From the NCBI GenBank assembly GCA_035581425.1, contig DATJVP010000128.1:1-28435 (forward strand): a stretch of 28,435 nucleotides of DNA, given 5' to 3'. The notes under the pieces were generated by a model, which made no database searches, was not told the origin of the DNA, and saw nothing but the letters and a program-made list of their open reading frames with translations. This stretch comes from DASZHJ01 sp035581425. GTDB taxonomy: Bacteria > Pseudomonadota > Alphaproteobacteria > ATCC43930 > CGMCC-115725. Positions 14,827 to 22,698 of the stretch are shown in pieces (the stretch's first letter is position 1; each line of letters starts with the position of its first letter). The position numbers were made by a program, and so were the translations under genes.

Positions 14827-16153
14827 GCGCCACCCCCTCTCGTCGGTCGCGCCGATCCCGCAGCCATAGGTAAAGGGCGAGCGCGAGGCAGCCGCCGTAC
14901 ATCAGGGATTCCACGAGCATCCGATGCGCATCCGCCGGGGCGGGCCAGCCGAGCGCATAGAGGAGGAAGCTCGCGACGGTGAGCCAGAGCATGGGCGGGT
15001 AGGGCCGGAAGCAGAAGAAGGGCACCGCAAGTAGGAAATACCAGGGATAGTGCGGCGAGAGCAGCACCAGAAGGGCGAAGACGAGCGCCGCGCCCGCGCC
15101 GAGCTCGGCATCGAGATTTTCCTCCGTCGAGAGCGACCGCAACGCGAGCCAAGCGAGAACTCCCAAGGCGAGTATCAGATAGGGTAGGGCGCCCAACGCC
15201 GCGGGCGAGGTGCCGCCCATCCACTGCCAGACCGACAGTGCCACGGTCCAGAGAAAGAATCCGCCGCCGCTGACGAGTTGCTCCTCCGCCGAGTAGCCCC
15301 CGAGGAAGCCGAAAACCTTCGTTCCCGCCGGTCCGATATAGACGGCATAGGCGGCGGCGACGGTGACAAGGAGGGCCACCGGAAGTCGCCACTCGCCGCG
15401 CCGCCAGAGCGCCGGCAGGATCACGGCAGGGAGGAACTTGACCAGCGTCGCGGCGCCGAGCGCAACGCCTGCGGCGAAGCTGCGCCCTCGCGCCTTGGCG
15501 CAATAGGCCAGCATGAGGAACGCGAGCGCCGCGGCATCGAGATGGCCGTTTCCCGCGATCTCCCAGATCGGCAGCGGATGCCAGGCGTAGAGCAGGAGGC
15601 GCTCGGCCGGCGCATCGAGATGACGCAGCAGCCGCATGAGCGCCGCGATCGTCACGAGCTCGAAGCCGAGCATGGCGATCTTCATCGCGGTGACGCGCTC
15701 GCTGAGGCGCGTCACCAGGAAGAACACCATCTGCGCCACCGGCGGGTAGATCGTGTGCGCATAGTTGCTGCGGTTGATGTTGGGAAAGATCGCGTCGTCA
15801 CGGAGATCCGCGAGATGCTCGTCGGTCGGCACGTAGCGATAAGGATTGATCCCGGCGCCCTGAACCCGCCCATCCCAGACGTAGCGATTGACGTCGTCGG
15901 AGAGATAAGGCGGCGCCGCAAGGACAGCGAGCCGCGCCGCCGCCGCCACGAGCAGGATGACGATGAGGGAACGGGGCGGCGGGTTGCGCCAGACGAGCCA
16001 GGCGGCAGCGAAATAGAGCGCGCCCTGGCCGAGAGCGAGCACCAGAAAGAGACTTCGGTGATCTGCGGCCTGAGCCGCAAGCCCAGCCGCGGTGATTGCG
16101 AGGAGGCCCGCGCCGAGCCCGGCGAGCGACAGGAGGCGCCGGCGCGGACTCAT
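14807..16153 (-). CDS. Polytopic GT-C-type glycosyltransferase (mannosyltransferase-like)
   Basis: Encodes 448 residues from the ATG at 16153, which overlaps the previous gene's stop (ATGA). An upstream ATG at 16201 would add 16 residues with no membrane character. About ten or more hydrophobic segments are visible, beginning 'LLSLAGLGAGLLAITAAGLA'. The first large loop holds an acidic motif, 'YLSDDVNRYVWDGRVQGAG', followed by 'INPYRYVPTDEHL', typical of GT-C enzymes related to PMT/DUF2029 (GT87). These use polyprenyl-phosphate sugars on the periplasmic face of the inner membrane. This fits the GT2 gene two positions downstream as donor maker. The sugar transferred is not evident. Confidence 0.82.
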   Translation of the reverse strand: MSPRRRLLSLAGLGAGLLAITAAGLAAQAADHRSLFLVLALGQGALYFAAAWLVWRNPPPRSLIVILLVAAAARLAVLAAPPYLSDDVNRYVWDGRVQGAGINPYRYVPTDEHLADLRDDAIFPNINRSNYAHTIYPPVAQMVFFLVTRLSERVTAMKIAMLGFELVTIAALMRLLRHLDAPAERLLLYAWHPLPIWEIAGNGHLDAAALAFLMLAYCAKARGRSFAAGVALGAATLVKFLPAVILPALWRRGEWRLPVALLVTVAAAYAVYIGPAGTKVFGFLGGYSAEEQLVSGGGFFLWTVALSVWQWMGGTSPAALGALPYLILALGVLAWLALRSLSTEENLDAELGAGAALVFALLVLLSPHYPWYFLLAVPFFCFRPYPPMLWLTVASFLLYALGWPAPADAHRMLVESLMYGGCLALALYLWLRDRRDRREGVAHDAGAA

Positions 16154-16902
16154 GGAGCACTCGCGCGCATCGGGCGCGCGGCGCGGATGGACTCGAGGCA
16201 CTCTCTCGTATGAGGCGCGGAGAAGCCGCTCGCATATTCAGGCGCGGTCGCGCCTCCGAGCAGCTCCTGCGTCAGGAGCTCGAGCGTCTGCACGTCATCG
16301 ACATCGTACCAGCGCGGCAAGACCTCGACCGGAAGGCCGAGCTCGCGCGAGCGCGCGAGTGTCTGATCGAAGACGCGCGCGCTTCCCCAATCGATGCCCT
16401 GAAACAGCCGCTTTTGCGCGCGGGTGAGTCCGATAAGGTAATAGCCGCCGTCGGCCGCGGGGCCCAGTACGACGCGCTCGCCCGGCAACCGAAGCCGCCG
16501 CACCGCCTCGACCAGGATCGCCGTCGGCAGGGTTGGACTGTCGGAATTGACGAGGCAGGCCGCGCCGTGACCCATGGCGATGAGCTGGTCGGCGGAATCG
16601 TGAAGGTGCTCGCCGAGCCCGTCGCCGCGCGGCGCGAGAAGATCGAATTTCGCGGGCAAGATGGCGCGGAGCGCTGCTGCGCCGTCCAAGGGCGTGTAGA
16701 CGGCGTAGCCCGCGATATCCTCCTCGCGCCCGGCCGCCTCGATGTTGGCGGCTATGTCCCGGATGAAGGCGGCGGAGAGAGCCGCCGCCTCCTCGGGCTC
16801 GAGCGGTGGAACGAGCCGCGTCTTCGAGGCACCCGCCCGGGGCGCCTTGGCCATCACGCCGATGGCGCAGAAGGCGTTGACCCTGCGGCTCGCCGAGGCC
16901 AC
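16150..16902 (-). CDS. DUF2064/TIGR04282-type nucleotidyl- or glycosyltransferase
   Basis: Encodes 250 residues from a GTG at 16902; the first beta strand 'NAFCAIGVMAKAPRAG' needs this start. The GT-A-like Rossmann core shows 'KAPRAGASKTRLVPPL' (residues 19-34, nucleotide site), 'GDGLGEHLHDSA', 'LVNSDSPTLP' (117-126) and 'GPAADGGYYLIGL' (147-159). These are the marks of DUF2064 proteins, relatives of CofC/MobA-type transferases and sometimes annotated as arsenosugar glycosyltransferases. The partner genes of the arsenic pathway are absent here. It starts 22 bases after the metY stop and overlaps the GT-C gene by 4 bases, so it belongs to the same operon. Residues after about 215 are poorly conserved in character and may be a tail. 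Confidence 0.82.
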   Translation of the reverse strand: MASASRRVNAFCAIGVMAKAPRAGASKTRLVPPLEPEEAAALSAAFIRDIAANIEAAGREEDIAGYAVYTPLDGAAALRAILPAKFDLLAPRGDGLGEHLHDSADQLIAMGHGAACLVNSDSPTLPTAILVEAVRRLRLPGERVVLGPAADGGYYLIGLTRAQKRLFQGIDWGSARVFDQTLARSRELGLPVEVLPRWYDVDDVQTLELLTQELLGGATAPEYASGFSAPHTRECLESIRAARPMRASAP

Positions 16903-16924
16903 GCGCGGTCCTCGTCCCGCCCAA

Positions 16925-18217
16925 TCAGGCGGCGTCGAGCGCCTGCGCGAGATCGGCGAGGATGTCGTCGTGATGCTCGATGCCCAGCGAGAGCCGGACG
17001 TAGCCGTCGGTGACGCCGGTCTGGGCCTGCTCCTCCGCCGTCAACTGCGAGTGCGTGGTGCTCGCGGGATGAATCGCGAGGCTCCGCGCGTCGCCGATAT
17101 TGGCGACGTGGTAGAACATCTTGAGCGCATCGATGAAGCGCCGACCCGCAGCGCGTCCGCCCTTGAGCTCGAAGCCGAGCAACCCGCCGAGGCCGCCCGA
17201 GAGATAGGTGTCGGCCCGCCGCCTCGCTTCGCCGGTCATGACTCCGGGATAGATCACCTTCGTGACCTTGGAATGGCCCGAGAGGTACTTCGCGACGCGC
17301 GCCGCGTTCTCGCAATGCGCGCGCATCCTGAGCGGCAGGGTCTCCAGACCCTGTACGAACAGGAAGGCGTTGAAGGGGCTCATGGACGCGCCGATGTCGC
17401 GGAGCAGCGTCACGCGCATCTTTATGATGTATGCGATGGGACCCATCGGCTTCACCGCCTGCGTCCAGACAGCGCCGTGATAGCTGGGATCGGGCGTATT
17501 CAGCATCGGGAAACGCTTGGCGTGTTTTTCCCAATCGAAATTGCCGCCGTCGACGACGATGCCGCCGATGGAGGTGCCGTGGCCGCCGATGTATTTGGTT
17601 GTGGAGTGCAGCACGATCGCGGCGCCATGCTTTATCGGTTGGCAGAGCACCGGCGCCGCGGTGTTGTCCATGATGAGGGGGACGCCGAAGCTCCGGCCGA
17701 TTGCCGCGACTTCGCCGATCGGAAATACCGCGAGCTTCGGATTGGGCAGGGTCTCGGCGTAGTAGCAGCGCGTGCGGTCGTCGGTGGCGCGACGAAAACT
17801 TTCGGGATCGGCGGGATCGACGAAACGCACCTCGATGCCCATCGTGGACATGGTGTTCTGGAAGAGGTTCCAGGTGCCGCCGTAGATGTCGGTCGAGCAG
17901 ACGAAGTTGTCGCCGGCGTGGCAGATGTTCTGCACCGTCATCAGCGAGGCCGCCTGACCCGAGGAGAGCGCGAGGCCGGCGACGCCGCCCTCGAGCGCCG
18001 CGACCCGCTCCTCCAGCACGGCCGTGGTCGGGTTCATGATCCGCGTGTAGATATTGCCGAACTCCTGCAGGCCGAAGAGCTTTGCCGCATGCTCGGTATC
18101 GCGGAACTGGTAGCTGGTGGTCTGATAGATCGGCACCGCCACGGCCATGGTCGCGGGATCGAAGCGATAGCCGGCGTGCAGCACAAGGGTCTCGGGATGC
18201 GGACTATTGCTGGGCAT
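16925..18217 (-). CDS. metY: O-acetylhomoserine sulfhydrylase (Cys/Met metabolism PLP enzyme)
   Basis: Encodes 430 residues with an AGGAG ribosome site upstream of the ATG at 18217. The enzyme replaces the acetyl group of O-acetylhomoserine with sulfide to give homocysteine, a route to methionine. Typical motifs are 'PETLVLHAGYRFDPATMAVA', 'VPIYQTTSYQFRD', 'YTRIMNPTTAVLEERVAALE' and 'LSSGQAASLMT'. The PLP Lys208 is in 'LHSTTKYIGGHG', and the C-terminus has 'HPASTTHSQLT' and 'VRLSLGIEHHDDIL'. Length above 420 residues and the 'GYRFDPAT' start favour the MetY branch over MetB/MetC. It is followed after 22 bases by the DUF2064 gene, so methionine synthesis may be coupled to the glycosyltransferase/radical SAM operon. 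Confidence 0.92.
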   Translation of the reverse strand: MPSNSPHPETLVLHAGYRFDPATMAVAVPIYQTTSYQFRDTEHAAKLFGLQEFGNIYTRIMNPTTAVLEERVAALEGGVAGLALSSGQAASLMTVQNICHAGDNFVCSTDIYGGTWNLFQNTMSTMGIEVRFVDPADPESFRRATDDRTRCYYAETLPNPKLAVFPIGEVAAIGRSFGVPLIMDNTAAPVLCQPIKHGAAIVLHSTTKYIGGHGTSIGGIVVDGGNFDWEKHAKRFPMLNTPDPSYHGAVWTQAVKPMGPIAYIIKMRVTLLRDIGASMSPFNAFLFVQGLETLPLRMRAHCENAARVAKYLSGHSKVTKVIYPGVMTGEARRRADTYLSGGLGGLLGFELKGGRAAGRRFIDALKMFYHVANIGDARSLAIHPASTTHSQLTAEEQAQTGVTDGYVRLSLGIEHHDDILADLAQALDAA

Positions 18218-18279
18218 CGGCGATCTCCTGGAATCGGGTGAGGGGTACCTACTCGGGTGACGAAGATAGCTCGGCGCGC

Positions 18280-18318
18280 GCTCTCCGCGAAGCCCGTGGT
18301 CGGTGCCCGGCGGAGAGC
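18280..18318 (-). terminator. Stem-loop between nucleoside phosphorylase and metY
   Basis: GCTCTCCGC (18280-18288) and GCGGAGAGC (18310-18318) form a perfect 9-bp stem with a 21-base G+C-rich loop. It starts 4 bases after the phosphorylase stop. No T-run follows on the minus strand, so it may be a weak terminator, an mRNA end stabiliser or a leader element of metY. I see no known SAM-riboswitch core in it. Confidence 0.35.
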
Positions 18319-18322
18319 CCGA

Positions 18323-19171
18323 TCATTCCGCTGTCTCGGCGGCGCGTGAGGAGCGCTCCGTCTGGGCGCTCTCGCGCCAGGCGCGCGCAGCCGTCTCGAT
18401 CACGCGGAGCGAGGCAAGCACGCCATCGGCCTCCCCCTTCTCGAAATCGCCCTCGCTCACGGCCATTCGGTTGGTGACATGGGCGAAGCACAGGACGGAG
18501 CGCCTGCGCACCTCGGCGAAGGCGTAGAGCGCCGCCGCCTCCATTTCGACCGCGAGGATGCGCCGCGCACGGCAGGCGGCAATGGCGGCCTCGGTCTCGC
18601 GGAAGGGAGCGTCGGTGGTCCAGACAGCGCCTTGGCGGATCGGCAAATCCGTGTGCGCGAAGGCTCGCATCACGCACTCGATGAGCTCGGGCTCGGCGAC
18701 CGCGAACTCCGCGGGCGGGAGATAGTGATAGCTGGTGCCCTCGTCGCGGAGCGCCCGATCGATGACCACAAAATAGGGTGGCGGCGTCTCCTCGAGAATC
18801 TGTCCTGCGGAGGTCACGCTAACGAGAAAGCGGCAGCCGCAGGCGAAGAGCTCCTCGGCGATCAGCACCGCGAAGGAGGCGCCGACGGCGCAGCCGATGA
18901 TGCCGTAGCGCTCGCCTGCATGCTCGAACTCATAGAGATCGGTGTGGTAGCAGGGCCAGGTGGCGGAACGCCGCGCATGATCCTCCGCCCGGAGCCGGCG
19001 CAAGATGTCGCCGTCGGGATCGAGCAGACAGATCTCGGGCACGCTCGCAGCCGGCAGACCCTTCTGCCGGCGGGCCTCGCGTAGCAGGTTTCCGGGCTCG
19101 AAGACCGAGGGCGCCTCGAAATGCTTCCGCGCCAGGATCGGCGCCATGGTCTCCCGGTCCGTCTTTTCCAT
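18323..19171 (-). CDS. Nucleoside phosphorylase/nucleosidase-family protein
   Basis: Encodes about 282 residues from the ATG at 19171. Other in-frame ATGs at 19207 and 19147 and a TTG at 19231 are possible, and no ribosome site decides clearly. The PNP/UDP-family fold is recognisable: 'YGIIGCAVGASFAVLIAEEL' (phosphate/ribose loop), 'FLVSVTSAGQI', 'YFVVIDRALRDEGTSYHYLP', 'GAVWTTDAPFRET' and the ribose-contacting 'ILAVEMEAAALYAFA'. Members cleave purine or pyrimidine nucleosides, methylthioadenosine, SAH or AMP. The base specificity is not evident. It lies 105 bases upstream of metY on the same strand. A role in recycling adenosyl by-products of SAM chemistry is attractive given the radical SAM gene, but is inference. 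Confidence 0.82.
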   Translation of the reverse strand: MEKTDRETMAPILARKHFEAPSVFEPGNLLREARRQKGLPAASVPEICLLDPDGDILRRLRAEDHARRSATWPCYHTDLYEFEHAGERYGIIGCAVGASFAVLIAEELFACGCRFLVSVTSAGQILEETPPPYFVVIDRALRDEGTSYHYLPPAEFAVAEPELIECVMRAFAHTDLPIRQGAVWTTDAPFRETEAAIAACRARRILAVEMEAAALYAFAEVRRRSVLCFAHVTNRMAVSEGDFEKGEADGVLASLRVIETAARAWRESAQTERSSRAAETAE

Positions 19172-19231
19172 CCTGCGCCCGCCGTTCCAGCCCTGTCGCG
19201 CCATCATCGAATTGAACGGATTTCGGTGCAA

Positions 19232-19346
19232 GGGCGCTCACACGATTACGTGAACGAGATTTAATCTTGCCGCAAGCTTGGTGTCAGAGAGGCAAACCAT
19301 TCTAAGAGAGCGGTGACGCCTCGATCCGCGAGGCCGCGGAGCAGTG
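19232..19346. promoter_or_regulatory. Divergent promoter region with small palindromes
   Basis: This AT-richer gap separates the phosphorylase (minus) and response regulator (plus) genes. It contains the dyad AGATT-T-AATCT (19257-19267) and CACG-ATTA-CGTG (19241-19252), either of which could bind a regulator. No clear -35/-10 pair is assigned. The response regulator may bind here to control itself (inference). Confidence 0.3.
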
Positions 19347-20012
19347 ATGCGTATTCTCGTGATCGAGGACGACGACGAAGCCGCGGCCTATCTCGCGCGG
19401 GGCCTCAGCGAGAGCGGCCATCAAGTGGACCTCGAAGTGGACGGCCGTTTCGGGCTCGAGCGCGCGGTGGGCGGCGGCTTCGACGCGCTGGTGATCGACC
19501 GCATGCTGCCGAGCCTCGACGGGCTTGCGATCGTCGCGGAACTCCGCCGGCGCAAGGACAGCACGCCGATCCTGATCCTGAGCGCGCTCGGCGACGTCGA
19601 GGATCGGGTCGAGGGATTGCGTGCGGGATGCGACGACTACCTCTCCAAGCCCTTCGCCTTCTCCGAGCTGCTCGCGCGGATCGAGGCGATCGAGCGCAGG
19701 AGCCACACCATCGGCGAGACCCGCCTCAAGCTCGCCGACCTCGAGATGGACCTGCTGAAGCGCACGGTGACGCGGGCGGGGCGGACGATCGATTTGCTCC
19801 CGCGAGAGTTCCGGCTCCTCGAGTACCTCCTGCGCAATGCCGGTCACGTGGTCACGCGGACGATGCTGCTGGAGAAGGTTTGGGATCATCACTTCGATCC
19901 CCAGACCAACGTGATCGACGTGCATGTGAGCCGGCTGCGCCAGAAGATCGACCGTGATTTCGCGCCGCTCCTGCACACCGTGCGAGGCGCGGGCTACGTG
20001 CTGCGCGAATAG
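19347..20012 (+). CDS. OmpR-family two-component response regulator, orphan
   Basis: Encodes 221 residues from the ATG at 19347; a GTG one codon earlier is less likely, and GGAG lies upstream. The receiver domain has the acidic pair Asp8/Asp9, phospho-acceptor Asp51 in 'ALVIDRMLPSLDGL', Ser79 in 'ILILSALG' and Lys101 in 'YLSKPFAFSELLARI'. The C-terminal winged helix includes 'LLPREFRLLEYLLRNAGHVV', 'VWDHHFDPQTNVIDVHVSRL' and 'LHTVRGAGYVLRE'. It is most like the QseB/CusR/TctD-type regulators. These genes are usually followed by their histidine kinase. Here the next gene is a convergent ABC exporter 6 bases away, so the kinase must be encoded elsewhere. Confidence 0.93.
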   Translation: MRILVIEDDDEAAAYLARGLSESGHQVDLEVDGRFGLERAVGGGFDALVIDRMLPSLDGLAIVAELRRRKDSTPILILSALGDVEDRVEGLRAGCDDYLSKPFAFSELLARIEAIERRSHTIGETRLKLADLEMDLLKRTVTRAGRTIDLLPREFRLLEYLLRNAGHVVTRTMLLEKVWDHHFDPQTNVIDVHVSRLRQKIDRDFAPLLHTVRGAGYVLRE

Positions 20013-20018
20013 GGTCTC

Positions 20019-21743
20019 CTAGGAGCCGGCCGCGGCCGCGCCCGCTTCCTCGAGCTCGAGGTTGAGGACCCGATCGTGAAATTGCGGCAGGGAAGCGCGA
20101 TGCCCCACGCTGACGATCGTTGGATGCCAAGGCAGGCTCCGCAAACGCTTGTAGAGCGTCTCCTGTCCGGCCTCGTCGAGCGAGGCCGTCGCTTCGTCGA
20201 GGAAGAGGATCGCGGGCTTCGCCAGTAGCGCCCGCGCAATCGAGAGGCGCTGCTGCTCGCCGCCGGAAAGACGCTGCGCCCAGAGATCGATCGTATCGAG
20301 TTCGTGGGCGAAGCGGCCAAGACCGACCTCCTCCAGAACCTCTGCGAGCCGCTCCGGCGGCACGCCCTCGCCGGAATCGGGATAGAGCAGTGCCTGGCGC
20401 AGGCTGCCCAGCGGGATGTAAGGCTTTTGCGGGAGGAAGAGCTCGCGGCCTTCGCCCACGCGGATGCGGCCCTCGCCGAATGGCCAGAGCCCCGCGATTG
20501 CGCGGAGCAGGGTGCTTTTGCCGGTGCCGGTCGGGCCCCGGATCAGCAGCGCTTCTCCCGGCGCCACCTCGAAATCGACGCCCTTGCGCAGGACGCTGCC
20601 ATCCGGCCGCTTCAGCGTGAGGTCGGAAACGGTGACGCCATCGCCCGCGCGCTCGATTGCGATCGGCTGCGGCTCGTGCATCGACGCCTTGATCTCGTCG
20701 ACGCGATCGCGGAATGTCGCGAGCCGGTGCACCACCGCCGACCAGGTCGCGATGTCGTTGTAGGCGTTGATGATGTAGGCAAGCGAGCTCTGCAGTTGCA
20801 GGAACGCATCGGCGACTTGCTGGATGGTGCCGAGCGCGAGGCGCTCTCCGAAATAGCGGGGAGCTGCGATCAGATACGGGAAGACCACGGCCGCCTGGCC
20901 CGAGCCGTACTGCGCCATGCCGAGGATGCGGGTGCGCACCATGATCGCCCAGAAGTTTCCGAACACCCGGAGGAAGCGGCGCGAGAAGATGTCGAGCTCG
21001 CGCTCCTCGCCGCCATAGAACGCGATGCTCTCCGTGTTCTCGCGCAGGCGCACGAGGCTGAACCGGAAATCGGCCTCATAACGCTGCTGCTGGAAGGTGA
21101 GCCCGATGAGAGGCCGTCCGAGGTGAATGGCGAGCCAGGTCGCGAGGCCGGTGTAGAGGACGACCGCCCAGAACATGTAGCCGGGGATTACGACACTCCC
21201 CCAACTCCCGAGCGGCACCGTGAGTGCGCCCGACAGGCTCCAGAGCACGACCGAGAACGAGACCGCCTGCACCGCGTTCGTCGCGAGGCCGAGCGTGAGG
21301 TTCAGCGTCTGCGCGGGGAACTGGTCGAGATCCTCCGATATGCGCTGGTCGGGGTTATCGGTGGAGTCGCCCGAGAGCTGCAGCCGGTAATAGGTCTTAT
21401 CGGCGAGCCATTCCTTCAGGTAAACGTCGGTCATCCAACGGCGCCAGCGCAACCGCAGCATCTGCTGCAAATAGACGCCATAGACCAGCAGCAGGATGAA
21501 GATCCCCGCGAGCAGCGCGAAGATCGCGAGCTGATAGAAAAAGGCGCCCTCGTCGTAATTCTGGAGTGTGTCGTAGAAGTCGTTGCGCCATGAATTGAGG
21601 CGCACGTTGATCGCGACCTGGAGCAGGTTCATCACGACGATCGCCGCGAGCAGTCCCCGCGCCGCCCACCGATCCTCCGAGAACCAATAGGGGCGTGCGA
21701 TACGCCACCCCTCGCGCAGCATGCTGCCGTTCGGCTTTGCCAT
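20019..21743 (-). CDS. SbmA/BacA-YddA-type ABC exporter, fused membrane and ATPase domains
   Basis: Encodes 574 residues. The N-terminal ~330 residues are a six-helix membrane domain of the SbmA/BacA type. Its hallmarks are 'LNSWRNDFYDTLQNYD', 'RWRRWMTDVYLKEWL', 'NPDQRISEDLDQF', 'QQRYEADFRFSLVRLRENTE' and 'IAFYGGEERE'. The C-terminal ATPase has Walker A 'GPTGTGKST' at about residue 400, the signature 'RLSGGEQQRLSIARALL', Walker B 'AILFLDEATASLDE' and the switch His in 'IVSVGHRAS'. BacA homologues import peptides and affect very-long-chain lipid content in rhizobia, and the YddA-like fused form is less well understood. No accessory gene is adjacent. It diverges from the SDR gene across 176 bases in which I see no clear motif. 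Confidence 0.9.
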   Translation of the reverse strand: MAKPNGSMLREGWRIARPYWFSEDRWAARGLLAAIVVMNLLQVAINVRLNSWRNDFYDTLQNYDEGAFFYQLAIFALLAGIFILLLVYGVYLQQMLRLRWRRWMTDVYLKEWLADKTYYRLQLSGDSTDNPDQRISEDLDQFPAQTLNLTLGLATNAVQAVSFSVVLWSLSGALTVPLGSWGSVVIPGYMFWAVVLYTGLATWLAIHLGRPLIGLTFQQQRYEADFRFSLVRLRENTESIAFYGGEERELDIFSRRFLRVFGNFWAIMVRTRILGMAQYGSGQAAVVFPYLIAAPRYFGERLALGTIQQVADAFLQLQSSLAYIINAYNDIATWSAVVHRLATFRDRVDEIKASMHEPQPIAIERAGDGVTVSDLTLKRPDGSVLRKGVDFEVAPGEALLIRGPTGTGKSTLLRAIAGLWPFGEGRIRVGEGRELFLPQKPYIPLGSLRQALLYPDSGEGVPPERLAEVLEEVGLGRFAHELDTIDLWAQRLSGGEQQRLSIARALLAKPAILFLDEATASLDEAGQETLYKRLRSLPWHPTIVSVGHRASLPQFHDRVLNLELEEAGAAAAGS

Positions 21744-21919
21744 GTCATCGTCTCCGGGATCGAGAAGCGGCTACAAGAGTGGCAGGTGGGAAGGAAGAAA
21801 GCGATTGCTCGTCGAGGTGCTTGCGCTCGCGCGGTCGCTGGGAAGTAATAGTTCGGAAGGGGTACCGGGCACGGCAAAGGCTCGGGCGTCTGAGGCCGCG
21901 ATCACTTCGGGAGGTGGGT

Positions 21920-22693
21920 ATGCAGTCCTTGAGCGGGAAAGTCGCCTGGGTCACCGGCGCGGGGAGCGGCATCGGCGCCGCGGCGGCGCTGGCACTCGCG
22001 GAGGCGGGAGCCGTCATCGTGCTCAGCGGGCGCCGGCGCGAGCCGCTGGAGAAGGTCGCGGCGGACATCCGTGCTCGCAGCGGCACCGCGCATGTGAAGC
22101 CCGGCGATCTCGGCAAAGCTGCCAGCGCCGCTGAGATCGCGGACTTCATCCGGGAGAAGCTCGGGCGCCTCGATATTCTCGTCAACAATGCCGGCCTCAA
22201 TGTCGTCGAGCGCGAGTGGCGGCGGCTCACCTCCGCCGCGGCGGACGAGATCATCGCGGGCAATCTCTCGAGCGCCTTCCACTGCGTCACCGCCGCGCTG
22301 CCGATGATGCGCGCGCAGCAGGACGGCGTCCTCATCCACACGGCTTCCTGGGCTGGGCGCTGGGTCGGGCTCGTGAGCGGCGCCGCCTATATCGCGGCAA
22401 AGCACGGCGTCGTCGCCATGAGCCACAGCCTCAACATGGAGGAATGCGTCAACGGCATCCGCTCCTGCGTCATCTGTCCCGGCGAGGTCGCGACGCCCAT
22501 TCTCGACAAGCGCCCGGTGCCCGTCAGCGCCGAGGAGCGCGCGAGGATGGTGCAGCCCGAGGATTGCGCCGACTTGATCCGCTACGTCGCCTGCCTGCCG
22601 AAGCACGTCTGCCTCAACGAGGTCGTGATCAGTCCGACATGGAATCGGGGGTATGTGGCGGCATTGCGGACAGCGGGGATGTACAAGGCTTAG
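21920..22693 (+). CDS. Short-chain dehydrogenase/reductase (SDR)
   Basis: Encodes 257 residues. The ATG at 21920 follows GGGAGGTGGGT; longer in-frame starts are rejected because the cofactor fold begins right here. Classical SDR motifs: 'VTGAGSGIGAAAAL' (NAD(P) loop, residues 9-22), 'DILVNNAGLN', catalytic Ser in 'LIHTASWAG', and Tyr/Lys in 'AAYIAAKHGV'. 'CPGEVATPIL' follows. An Arg/Arg pair after the second strand ('SGRRREPL') suggests NADP(H), but this is tentative. The substrate is unknown. It is convergent with the gluconolactonase-like gene, with 5 bases between stops. Confidence 0.9.
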   Translation: MQSLSGKVAWVTGAGSGIGAAAALALAEAGAVIVLSGRRREPLEKVAADIRARSGTAHVKPGDLGKAASAAEIADFIREKLGRLDILVNNAGLNVVEREWRRLTSAAADEIIAGNLSSAFHCVTAALPMMRAQQDGVLIHTASWAGRWVGLVSGAAYIAAKHGVVAMSHSLNMEECVNGIRSCVICPGEVATPILDKRPVPVSAEERARMVQPEDCADLIRYVACLPKHVCLNEVVISPTWNRGYVAALRTAGMYKA

Positions 22694-22698
22694 AGTCG

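Noticed and set aside
13759..16902. Arsenosugar biosynthesis cluster, as DUF2064 proteins are sometimes named for it
   Set aside because: No ArsM methyltransferase, and the radical SAM protein has a SPASM-like Cys pattern rather than the ArsS C-terminal domain as I know it.
18218..18322. SAM-II or SAM/SAH riboswitch upstream of metY
   Set aside because: No recognisable core sequence; only a simple 9-bp stem-loop next to the upstream stop codon.
20013..20027. Palindrome CTCCTAGGAG between convergent genes as a bidirectional terminator
   Set aside because: Stem too short, no loop or T-run, and it overlaps the stop codon of the ABC exporter gene.
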